This document shows positions 55,928 through 64,000 of a DNA stretch of 64,000 bases, one piece after another; position 1 is the stretch's first letter; every line of letters begins with the position of its first letter. A model generated the notes under the pieces. It was given only the letters and a program-made list of their open reading frames with translations, did no database searches and had not been told where the DNA came from. Location: positions 682,001 to 746,000 of the forward strand of contig JAHBBC010000022.1 in assembly GCA_019915015.1 (NCBI GenBank). The letters are read 5' to 3'. The translations under genes were made by a program, and so were the position numbers. The stretch is from Auriscalpium vulgare (lineage: Eukaryota > Basidiomycota > Agaricomycetes > Russulales > Auriscalpiaceae).

Positions 55928-56419
55928 ATGCGCATTGACACCCCCCAGCCGGGCTGGATGCGCGAAGCTCGCAAGAAGGCCACCGAGCTGAAGAAGCGCG
56001 AGGAGCGCTTCAAAGAATGGTGCGCCCTTGCCGAGTGCCCACGGATGATCCAGCTGACAAGGCAGTGCAGGAGGATTGGGAAGCCCGTCTCGGGCTACGT
56101 CTGGATCAAGGGAGGTCTTGCCTGGGACCCGGACCAGGGGGTGTGGCGACACAGACAGGCAGCCGGGAGGGCGAGCGCGTTTGGGCCAAGCAGGCCGCCC
56201 CCGCGCGATCCCCGAGAGCGCGCGATCGCGGAGGTGGACACGCGCTCGCAGCCGCTCATGGAGGCGGTTGCGGAGGCCCCAGTGCAGGGGAGCTGGGGTG
56301 GGTGGTCCTGGGGGGGCTGGGGTGCGGCGGAGAGCGTGAGTGGTTGGACCGGCGGCTGGGAAGGTTGGACCGGCGGCTGGGGCGAGGAGAGCGTGAGTTC
56401 CCAGTCGGGGGGCTCGTGA
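55928..56419 (+). CDS. Small Trp/Gly-repeat protein, 163 aa
   Basis: A single-exon open frame with a clean ATG. The first 90 residues are basic and helical ('MREARKKATELKKREERFKE', 'YVWIKGGLAWDPDQGVW'). The last 45 residues consist of WGG/GGW repeats ('GGWSWGGWGAAES', 'GGWEGWTGGWGEES') ending in Ser/Gly. No homologue comes to mind. GW/WG repeats are used elsewhere as Argonaute-binding hooks; whether that applies here is speculation. It lies between two minus-strand genes within the element. Confidence 0.55.
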   Translation: MRIDTPQPGWMREARKKATELKKREERFKEWCALAECPRMIQLTRQCRRIGKPVSGYVWIKGGLAWDPDQGVWRHRQAAGRASAFGPSRPPPRDPRERAIAEVDTRSQPLMEAVAEAPVQGSWGGWSWGGWGAAESVSGWTGGWEGWTGGWGEESVSSQSGGS

Positions 56420-56624
56420 GCGCATCAGCACGACAATATAGTTGAGGCATAAACATGATATTGAGAACGAAACACAGTCACTAATGTAAGCTAGTCAATG
56501 TAAGCTAGTAATGTGGGGTTGGTACGTCCGCGCAACACGCACAAAACGACCCTCGCTGCTGTCTGAAAGGAGGCCATGAGCGACGGTCAAGCAGCGCAGG
56601 GAAAGCACGCACCACAGGCGAGCC

Positions 56625-57140
56625 TTAGTGCTGCTTGTCTGCGGACGAAGACTTCACGTCGTCGCGGAGAGGCGTTGCGGGCGCACGGGTCCCAAACTCG
56701 CTCATGGGGGGCAGATGCACTGCAACCGGGTTGGAGGGCACGCGTCGGTGCGAGCCTCGCGAGGACGCGGCGCGGCGGTGTCCCTGCTTGCGGCGCAGCG
56801 GCGGAGGGGAGAGCGGGGTAAACAGCGGGGCGTCGTCGCCGGAGAGATCGGCCGCAGCGTGCTGCTGCGTGGCGACAGGTGAGGGTGGAGGAGCTGGAGG
56901 CATGCCCGTCCCAAACGTGGCAGAAGCGCCGGCACCTGGCATTGGCGGGGCGTTGGTGGGGAAGCTGGTGAAGACGAAGGGCGAACCGGTCGCGCGGCCT
57001 GCAGCCCACGCAGGGAGCGCAACATCGAGAGTCTGAAAAAGCTGTCAGCAGGGTGTGATCAAGGCCAGTGTTGGGGGACGGACATAGCGCCCTGGGGCGG
57101 CGAGGGTTACGTTGATGTTGAGGTTCCAAACAGGCGACAT
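56625..57140 (-). CDS. Element-borne protein with beta N-terminus and Pro-rich tail, 154 aa
   Basis: Exons 57140-57084 and 57032-56625 join in phase 0. The N-terminus reads 'MSPVWNLNINVTLAAPGRY' then 'TLDVALPAWAAG', a strand-turn-strand pattern. The tail is Pro/Ser/Arg-rich and disordered ('PPAPPPSPVATQQ', 'RRAASSRGSHRRVPS'). It is divergent from the gene at 57353, whose N-terminus shows the same pattern. Function unknown. Confidence 0.6.
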
Positions 57141-57352
57141 GATGGAGGGCCGAGACTGGAGAGAGCGCTGGGAAGAGAAGAGGTTCGCTGGCGAGAGAGT
57201 TCACCGACTCCATCAGTGGCTGTGCAGGGTACACTTACGCGGGCAAAGTGGCACTCACGCGGGCAAAGAGGCAGCGCGTGTGGCTGTGCACGCATGGGCG
57301 CTGCCGCGTTACACAATCTCCGGACACTGTCGACTCTGCCGACTGCCAAGCT

Positions 57353-58321
57353 ATGTCCTCAAGTCAGAATACTGTGCATGTATCGCTGCCCAGACCTGGC
57401 AAGGTCGAAATTCAGTATCTCCCCGAGATCGACCCTCTCACGGGGCGGCCGAGTCCTCTGGTGCGTCGCCGGATAAGCTTGCACCGCGTCCTTGCTGACT
57501 GCACCTCTTCTTGCCAGTTCCTCGAGGTCGATGGATCTCAGCGCCAGAACATAGAACCGCAAGATGGGCAACATGTAGCAGCGAGTATCTCCAGGAGAGA
57601 CGAGAGAGTCAAGTCCGAGCCACGGTGCGTGCCCCACTCTGTCAATCATGGACGCATCTGCCATTACTGAGCTCCTACGGACAGCTCTCCATATCAGGCG
57701 CGCTCGTCGCCCCGAATCGTCAATGACGCTGCCGAGGATGTGCCCGGCGATTCCCCCGCAATCGCACGTCGGGAGAGCAGCCCACTTGCGCCGCCAGAAG
57801 CGGGCTCGCCACCTGGCGAGGCCGCATCAGTTGGCGACAGTGGCGCGTCCGAGACCCAGCTAGCAGGCACGCAATTCACGTTCGACTCGGGCTCCAGCCA
57901 GTCGTACACGGAGCCCGACTCGGACGCCATCAATCCGCTCATTTTCGTGTCGTCGTCGCTGGCCCCGTCGTCGCCGGCACACGTCGCAGACGGCGAGGCG
58001 TCGCAAGCCCCGGAGGATTCCATAGCGAGTGCAGGCTTGCAATTGAGGTGCGTAGCAATCAACGACCAGTCAGCGCACGGGCAGATTTGTAACGAACGCC
58101 GCAGCGCCCAGGACATACTCACTACGACGCCCTCGCGCCTGCGGACCCCCTCGGGAGTGCGGACGCCTGCAAGGTACCGCGCTATTGACAATGGCTGGAT
58201 AGAGCCACCTGTCACGCCATGCAAGCGACGCCGCGAGGGCGACCGTGCGGACTCCGAGCCCCCGCGTGCTCGGGGCATCCGCGGTCCCACATTCACGGCA
58301 AAATTTAGCGGGCCTCAGTAG
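57353..58321 (+). CDS. Element-borne protein with beta N-terminus and Ser/Pro-rich tail
   Basis: Exons 57353-57460, 57518-57628 and from 57698 join in frame if intron 2 uses the GTGCCC donor. The stronger GTGCGT donor 4 bases earlier would shift the frame and stop at 57863. A further intron may remove about 58048-58082. The N-terminus is 'TVHVSLPRPGKVEIQYLPEI' then 'DPLTGRPSPLFLEVDGSQRQ'. The rest is acidic and Ser/Pro-rich with a basic patch ('PCKRRREGDRAD'). No known domain. The competing donors might give two isoforms. Confidence 0.55.
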
Positions 58322-58618
58322 TGCGTGCACTGCGCCGCGCCCGCCTGCCATGAGCGCATTCGGCGGTGCGCAGGCGATCGCTACGGGGCGCATGCATGGC
58401 TTACTTACCTCGAGGCGTATCGCACTCACACAAATGTAATTGACTTGGCACTCTCCTTCCCATGTGTGGCATGCCTCAAGAAATATCTGATTGCGCAAAC
58501 AAGACACAAGCCTACGAACACGGTGCTACTCTGAATTGCTGCAACACGCTCTCGGCAACCCCGCAGGCCCCGCCCGACTGTGGCCCAACCTAGATGGCCC
58601 GCAGCCGGCTTCCGCCTT

Positions 58619-59736
58619 TCACTCGGGGGTCGCCTGAAGGCGGGCGCGCTTGCGCACGCTCGCCGATTGACGTGGGGGCTGTGGGCTCGACCGCTTGGCG
58701 GCCGCGAGTCTGTTCGTCCGATTGGCGACCGCAAGGCTGGATCGTCTGGTGAGAACAGGAGAGTAGGGATATGTTTGCGAGGGCACTCACGGCGACGAGA
58801 GCTCGGAGGGACCAGCGCTGCGGCCGGCCAGGTCGGAAGCCCGCCGGCGCACCGAGTCGCGCAGAGGCTGGTCCGGAGCCGTCTGGTCATCGAGGTCGTA
58901 GGGGATGTCTGGCTGGCCGTCTGCAAGCTCGTCGACGTCTGCCTCAGAGGCGCTATCTCGCTGGGCGTCGTGCTGAACGCCGCTGCGGCCCTCCAGGAGA
59001 GCGAGAACGCGAGGGTTCGTCATCTTGAAGTACCCGGGAGCGCCGTCCATGGGCACGAGCTGAGCCTCGGACGGAGTGAGGACAAGCATGCCGTCGGCAG
59101 CATACTCGCCCCAGTCCGAAGGCGTGTTGGCTCGTATGCCATCATCGGACGGCGTGGTCGCGTGCGGGGAAGCCGTGTGGGTGCTCGGCGCGACGGGCTG
59201 CTCGGCGGTTTGGGGGCGCTCCTCGGGAGGAATGGTGTGGTTCATGGCAGCGGGTGCGCGCATGGCGCCGCGCACGGGGGCGTCCTGTCGATCTACGGGG
59301 GCGTCCTGTCGATCTACGTCCATCGGCGCGCCTGTGCCAGTAGGACGGCGGGTGCCCGAGACGTCGCCTTGCCTGGGTGCGGGCGTCGCAGCTGGCTCAC
59401 AGGGAGCTGGGGTGCCCCCGGTGCGGTTTTCATAGAGCGGAGGTTGGGCGGCCTGGGGGAGAGGTGCGGCGGCTCGGACAGCTTGCGCAGCCCCGCGATG
59501 CTTTGGCTGCGAGACAACTCGCATGTGCTAAACAGAGAGGGTGTCAAGATACGCCGCTCGGGGTCAAAAACTGAACACGCACCGTGGGGACGCCGCCGTC
59601 GTCGGGCTTGAAGCTCACCTCCAGCGTGCCGTGCCCTGATACCACAACGTCCACATCTTGAAGAGTATCCTGGAGGCCCGGTAAGCGCACAGGTTGGAGT
59701 CCGGGGACCGACGACTGACCTTTGGCCAAAACGCCA
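58619..59736 (-). CDS. Element-borne protein, 4 exons, 322 aa
   Basis: Exons 59736-59719, 59669-59583, 59527-58791 and 58745-58619 join in frame to 322 residues. After a six-residue first exon comes 'DTLQDVDVVVSGHGTLEVSF' and 'KPDDGGVPTHMRVVSQ', the same strand-Gly-strand-Pro layout as in the two preceding genes. The middle is disordered with a duplicated 'DRQDAPV'. Around residues 170-215 is an ordered-looking segment ('EYAADGMLVLTPSEAQLVPM', 'GYFKMTNPRVLALLEG'). The C-terminus is strongly basic ('NRLAAAKRSSPQPPRQ', 'SVRKRARLQ'), which suggests nuclear location or nucleic-acid binding. No family recognised. Confidence 0.6.
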
Positions 59737-60009
59737 TTGAGTGGAGAGGGATGAAGGCGGAGGGCGAGGGTGCGTCGCGTGTTGTTGAAGTCGCGACCAT
59801 CGGGGTTGGCAGTCCGTGGGAAACGACAACCAGAATCCCGCTCAACCCACTGCGCCTCGACCGACCACCCTCCAACGCCCCCCACCCTTCGACAGCGCCC
59901 ACGGATTGACCAGCCGAAGATAGGCGAGGAACACAGCGAGCGGTTGCACGTGAGTCGTTGGGTCTTGTTTCGTTTCTCTTCGGCATTCTCCCCGCCACGC
60001 GCGGGCTTT

Positions 60010-60470
60010 CGACGCGTCTCGCGCGATGCGCGTCGTCGGGACGCGTCTGCGCAGCCTTGTACGACGCTACACCAGGCGGCTCTGGGCTGCGCAGACGCGT
60101 CCCGACGACGCGCATCGCGCTGGGCACGTTCTTTTTTGGGTTCATCTGTGGCCGTCTCCGCAGTACGCACGCCGTTTCGACGCGTCTCGCGCGATGCGCG
60201 CCGTCAAGACGCGCCTGCGCAGCCTTGTATGACGCTACACCAGGCGGCTCTGGGCCGCGCAGACGCGTCCTGACGACGCGCATGGCGCTGGACGCGTTTT
60301 TGTTCGTGCTCAGCTGTGGTCTTCTTCCCGCTGCCCGCGCCCTTTGGACGCGTCTCGCGGTACGCGCGCCGTCGAGCCGCGCCTGCGCAGCCTTGTATGA
60401 CGCTACACCAGGCGGCTCTGGGCTGCGCAGACGCGTCCCGACGACGTGTATGGCGCTGGACGCGTCTGGT
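60010..60470. repeat. Three tandem 168-bp units, each folding into a long hairpin
   Basis: Unit loops start at 60057, 60225 and 60393 (TTGTA[C/T]GACGCTACACC...), exactly 168 bp apart and almost unchanged. In unit 1 the flanks 60021-60056 and 60085-60120 are perfectly complementary over 36 bp. In units 2 and 3 the stems are imperfect but retained. The open frames across both strands are side effects of a period divisible by three and of palindromy. Confidence 0.9.
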
Positions 60471-60634
60471 CGCGGCGCAGCGGCGCCCTCCTCTTTCTCA
60501 ACATGAAACTAGCTTGCCTCTACTGACAAGAGTTGCCACAGGACGTAGCTCGACGTGCAAGGCCCGCAGACTTCGCTGCGTTGGGCGCGGCCGTCATCCT
60601 GGGGAAAGGCCGTCTGTCAGGTCGATTGAGAGGC

Positions 60635-61182
60635 TACTGAGGTGCGCCACTCATCCGTTGTTTGTGTGCCAAGAGGTGCGCCACTCATCCGTTGTTTGTG
60701 TGCCAAAGCTGATTGCTCTCCCAGCTCTCCCAGCGGCCCCAGCTTGCCCAGTGCAGGTGTGCATCAACAGCCAGAAAAAAACCAGGTGAGCACTCGTCCT
60801 CTGCCAGCCCGCTCACTCTCTGTGCCAGCGGCGCATGCTGACGCAGCTGCATTTCATTCCTGCGCGGCAGTCGCGCTGTGCGCGCGAAGGGCGTCTGCAA
60901 GCAAAGGTCAAGGTGAGTTTGCCAGCTGTCTGCTCATTCATGGGCTGCGCAGATGCGGCGCACACGCTGACATGCCTTGTTCAGGTTGCGGGAGCCAAGC
61001 CGCCAAGGGAAGGCCTACAGCAAGCACCCAGGGTGAGGATCACGCTGGCACCAGGTCTCTCGAGAGGCGTGCGGAGCGTGCGCGCGGCGGGTACGGGCTG
61101 CGCTGGCACACGTCCACAAACGCTGACACGTGTCGCCAAAAAGCTGCTCCTCGCAGGCAGGCATAGGAAGACGTGAGACAAA
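60635..61182 (+). other. Leader-like region upstream of the TET/JBP gene with possible exons
   Basis: A 34-bp unit (GAGGTGCGCCACTCATCCG...) is tandemly duplicated at 60639-60706. Several splice-like pairs follow (CCAG|GTGAGC near 60783, TTCAG near 60985), and an open frame from 60835 to 61176 ends 7 bp before the TET/JBP start codon. It may be a 5' leader with introns or a very small gene; I cannot decide. Confidence 0.4.
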
Positions 61183-62940
61183 ATGAGTGGAAGACGCACA
61201 GTACGCCGCCGTTCTACTGCGCCTTTACGTTCTGCTGAGCATGCTGCCTCCAGACGCGGTCAAAAAAAGGCTACGACGCCAATTACTCGTCCCTCGACTT
61301 CGACCTCGCGCGTGCCATCGAGGCGTCAGTTGCGCTCAGCCGCGCGAACGCGCGCTCAAGTTCGCCGGGCGGAGGTGATGCCGCATGCGAGAGAGAGGAG
61401 GCTAGGGGGTCGGGCGTGTCAAGTGAGCAGGCGGAAGCCGCCCGGAGCGCGGCGCGTGCGCGCGCCCGCGAGCGGCGGGAGTATGAAGACACGCAAGACG
61501 AGGAGAGGGCGATGCGGGTCGTGGAAGGCGAGGACCCCCAGAAGACCCGCAAGAAACGGCACCGGCGCGGCCGTCGCAAGGCAGCGAAGCCAAGGACCCA
61601 GTCAGGCCTGCCTCTGCCCACTCAGCACATGGCGGACACCCACGCCTCCCATTCAATCACGCACTCGGAGGCCGTCCCGGCTGACACCATGGCCGACTTC
61701 AAGGTTTCCAGCGCAGGGTGGCGGGGAACGACGGCTTTAGACGAGGTCGCGGCGACATACCTCGACAGGCTCGTACCGCCGGAGGAGCTGGTGGAGAAGC
61801 ATGCGTTTCGGGTCCAGCACTGGGATGGAACGTGAGTGACGCCGGCACGTATTTGATTGGCCATGTCGGGGGCTGATTCTTTGCCTCAATGCACTCCCCA
61901 GTGGCAGCAAGTCGGTGGCCGACCGCGAGGACCGGATACTGGTACAATTGGCTGGTCGGCCGCCTACGGACAAAACCTGGCCCGACCAAGCAAAGAGCAT
62001 GAGCGAAGTGCTAGATGAAGTCGCCCCGCTTGTTGATTTCGAGCCCGGCCCTCATCAGCGCGGGCGATACCCTTTTCTGCACGCAGGGTTTACTCATGGC
62101 GGAGGGTCGGAAGTGCGTGTTTGCCAGTGCTTGTCGCTGAAAATTGAGCACTCACTTTTGATCCTCAGGAGCCTCATAATACAAAGGCCGGGAGCAGTGA
62201 CCACCAGCTGGCAAGATCACGCATCCTGGCACACGAAGGCATTCAGCGCGCGGCAGGGTTCCAGAGCAGTGAGTGTCTCCCTCTGCAGCTCCCACTCGAC
62301 GACTCTCAACGCGACACACACGCATTGCGGCATGTTAGGCGCAACGTCTCTCAACGCACCTCGTCTCTTTGGCCGCCTGGATGAAGTCGTGGAGGACGTG
62401 CGCGCGCGCAGGCCATTCCTCGAGAAGCCCTTCGCGCGGAGCGTGTTCCCCATGGCCACGTTCAACTTTGGACCACGGGCGTTGACCGTGCCCCACCGGG
62501 ACTCAAAGAATGTGCCGTTCGGGTGGTGCGCAATAACTGCGCTCGGAAACTACGACTACAAAAAGGGAGGGCATCTGATTCTATGGGAGCTGAAGCTGAT
62601 CGTAGAGTTCCCCCCCGGCTCCACTATACTCATTCCGTCGGCACTTCTCACCCATAGCAACACCCCAATCCAGGACGGCGAAACGCGGCAGTCCTTCACA
62701 CAGTGGTGCTCAGGCGATCTGGTTCGCTGGCAAGCGTACGGCCAGCGCACGGAGAAAGCACTTGAGCGCGAAGACCCGGAGCTCAAAAAACACCTAGACG
62801 AAGAGATCGATCTCCGGTGGAAGCGGTCGGTGGAGTTATTTTCAAAGAGGAGGGAGCTCCAGGACGACGTGAGGACGATGCGCGAGCGTTTGAGGGTGAT
62901 GCACGGGCAGGGCGTTTCAAACCCTGCCATGGTTGATTGA
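61183..62940 (+). CDS. TET/JBP-family 2-oxoglutarate/Fe(II) dioxygenase, 5 exons, 502 aa
   Basis: Exons 61183-61200, 61254-61831, 61902-62112, 62169-62268 and 62339-62940 join in frame. TET/JBP enzymes oxidise 5-methylcytosine or thymine in DNA using Fe(II) and 2-oxoglutarate. The double-stranded beta-helix core is in the last exon: 'FNFGPRALTVPHRDSKN' with the H-x-D metal pair (62494-62502), 'WCAITALGNYDYKKGGHLIL', 'FPPGSTILIPSALLTHSN' with the distal His (62653-62655), and 'GETRQSFTQW' with the 2-oxoglutarate Arg (62686-62688). All ligands are present, so activity is expected. The N-terminus has a UIM-like helix ('LDFDLARAIEASVALSRANA') and basic stretches ('QKTRKKRHRRGRRKAAK'). It is the last gene of the element, 370 bp from the right terminus. 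Its product may demethylate and activate element DNA; that is inference. Confidence 0.92.
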
Positions 62941-63284
62941 CTTAGCTGCCATGGTACCATAATTTATGTGCATACTGTAGATATTATGTTCTATGGTCCT
63001 CTGGACAAGTGCTACCCAATACTGTCAATACTGGCTTGGTTTGTGCCAGAGGGATGTGTTTTGTAGTACAGGTGACATGGATGTCACATGTGACCAGCAC
63101 AGTGACAATTCACTCGGGAAATCAGTACCAAATCGCAACACATATTGCTGGTCAGTGGGCAACCCAATCGACTTCATTTTTGGTGTGTGTGGTGCCCCCA
63201 CTGAGGTGTACCTGCATGCCAAGTTTCACGCTGAAACTCCAACATTTTCATTTTGGGGTGGGGTTAGACATCTGTAAGGCATTA

Positions 63285-63310
63285 ATTAGTATAGAGTAGG
63301 TTTCCAGATG
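63285..63310 (-). repeat. Plavaka right terminal inverted repeat (26 bp)
   Basis: The reverse complement begins CATCTGGAAACCTA and equals the left terminus over all 26 bp. The next outward bases belong to ERG6 exon 1. Confidence 0.95.
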
Positions 63311-63420
63311 GTGTTGTCCTGCTCGCTCTCCTTGGAGAGGTCCTTCTTCCAGAAGCCGGTGTAGTTTTCGATGCGGTTGCCGACGCGACCGTCCTCGAGT
63401 TGTGTTGCGCTACCGGGCAT
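63311..63420 (-). pseudogene. ERG6: ERG6, 5' coding fragment separated by the Plavaka insertion
   Basis: The ATG at 63420 opens 36 residues that match the usual ERG6 N-terminus ('GRVGNRIENYTGFWKKDLSK', then 'ESEQDN'), followed by the transposon terminus. In the present arrangement the frame runs into the element and stops after 'TIWKPTLY'. The rest of the gene resumes at 47431. The bases 63311-63312 are the target duplication. The sequence upstream of 63420 keeps what should be the native ERG6 promoter, so a short truncated transcript is likely. Confidence 0.93.
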
Positions 63421-63909
63421 TCTGGGAAGAGGTCTGTGCACATCGTTAGCACAACCCTGGCGAAATATTTGTGCGCACATACATGCGGTGTAGTAATGAG
63501 TGATGGGCAGACAGCAACAGGCGTGCACCGGTAGAAAAGAAAGTCGGTCGACTTTTGAGGTGATTATTGAAGCGCTGGCATTACGGTAATCGGCCTAGCT
63601 TTTCCGTGTGGAGAAAGTCGTGCGCACGCTCCCATTGGCTTGTGTCCTGCGTCGAACGATTCTTTCAACTGACGAAGTAGGTCATTGTATGCCTAGGCCA
63701 TGTGCTCACAAAATGACCGCCATTGGGGTAGCGCTGGCGCATTCTGCTGCAGGTCCTAGAGTGGCTTGCGAGGACGGACTGGCTGGATGGGATGCATTAG
63801 CAAGGACGGATGGTGGGCGGGATGCGGAGGTACGTCCGTCGTCTATGCTTGTCCATCAGTTGCTCATGCGCTAGCGTATGGCTGGCTGCCGTACATATGT
63901 TTCTCTACT
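63421..63909. other. Upstream region of ERG6; no gene seen
   Basis: No supported coding frame. It should hold the ERG6 promoter on the minus strand; I see no clear TATA box. Confidence 0.4.
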
Positions 63910-64000
63910 TGCTGGGAGTGGGCCGACGCTTAGCGCGGCAGTACGATTCCAAGCTCAATACAGGGCTGGATGATCCTGTAACTCTGTACAATTGCAAGTA
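63910..64000 (+). repeat. Dispersed repeat also at 43937
   Basis: TACTTGCTGGGAGTGGGCCG and the next 60 bp match 43937-44020 with scattered differences. The minus strand encodes 'SYCRAKRRPTPSK', like the phrase in the 43.7-44.1 kb open frame. It is truncated by the window end. Confidence 0.75.

Larger units (their letters stand above)
47432..63310. mobile_element. Plavaka-type DNA transposon with TET/JBP cargo, 15,879 bp, inserted in ERG6
   Basis: Both ends start CATCTGGAAACCTA and are identical for 26 bp as inverted repeats, flanked by a 2-bp GT duplication inside ERG6 exon 1. Contents from left to right: a DUF6532-type gene (-), transposase (+), a 95-aa gene (-), a Trp/Gly-rich gene (+), a Pro-rich gene (-), a Ser/Pro-rich gene (+), another tail-rich gene (-), three tandem 168-bp hairpin units, and a TET/JBP dioxygenase (+). 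Perfect termini and open genes indicate a recent insertion. The 2-bp duplication fits the broader CMC (CACTA/Mirage/Chapaev) group better than classic CACTA (3 bp). TET/JBP genes are known to be captured by basidiomycete transposons; this exact gene set I cannot match to a described element. Confidence 0.92.

Noticed and set aside
59958..60506. Long open frame with 56-residue repeats as a gene
   Set aside because: The period (168 bp) and the palindromic stems keep frames open on both strands; no codon-level or domain evidence supports a protein.
61187..61740. Alternative Arg-rich frame at the TET/JBP start (continuing from 61183 without intron 1)
   Set aside because: Removing the GTACGC..CTCCAG intron leads into the frame that carries the UIM-like helix and continues into the catalytic domain; the unspliced frame ends at 61740.

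Overview
The window is nuclear DNA of a basidiomycete fungus, most likely an Agaricomycete (a wood-decay polypore type is plausible, but the sequence does not prove it). Genes on both strands carry many short (about 41-65 bp) GT...AG introns. The repertoire fits: expanded F-box genes, a BTB/POZ gene, a sterol 24-C-methyltransferase (ERG6), and KDZ, Plavaka and hAT transposases. All exon models were read by eye from splice signals and checked for reading frame; none has transcript support.

Layout. 0-6.3 kb: one BTB/POZ gene and decayed, duplicated sequence. 6.27-24.8 kb: a probable KDZ-type mobile region. It holds a 42-bp subterminal tandem array, three uncharacterised minus-strand genes (one HMG-like), a large palindrome, a cyclin gene with an internal stop, and a full-length 12-exon KDZ transposase. 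Nested inside it is a clean 5,329-bp hAT element (12630-17958) with 20-bp terminal inverted repeats and an 8-bp target duplication. Its single gene joins a Ulp1 (SUMO-protease-like) domain to a BED/hAT transposase across an in-frame 61-bp intron. 25-28 kb: a secreted type-B carboxylesterase. 28-43 kb: a birth-and-death cluster of F-box genes with dispersed repeat modules, relics and a gene-conversion tract, plus one secreted or GPI-type protein. 43-46 kb: no confident gene.

46.2-63.4 kb is the most striking part. ERG6 (minus strand) is cut in two by a 15,879-bp Plavaka-type transposon (47432-63310) with 26-bp perfect terminal inverted repeats and a 2-bp target duplication. Conceptual removal of the element and one GT copy rejoins ERG6 in frame to about 348 codons, so the insertion looks young. 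The element carries a DUF6532-type gene, the transposase, five small uncharacterised genes, a three-copy 168-bp repeat that forms long hairpins, and a TET/JBP-type 2-oxoglutarate/Fe(II) dioxygenase with its metal and 2-oxoglutarate ligands intact.

How the parts may work together (inference): the Plavaka transposase would move the unit; the TET/JBP enzyme could oxidise 5-methylcytosine and counter host silencing; the Ulp1 domain of the hAT element could similarly act on host SUMO marks. So the window may show two unrelated transposons, each carrying an enzyme able to edit a host silencing mark, both recently inserted in or next to genes.
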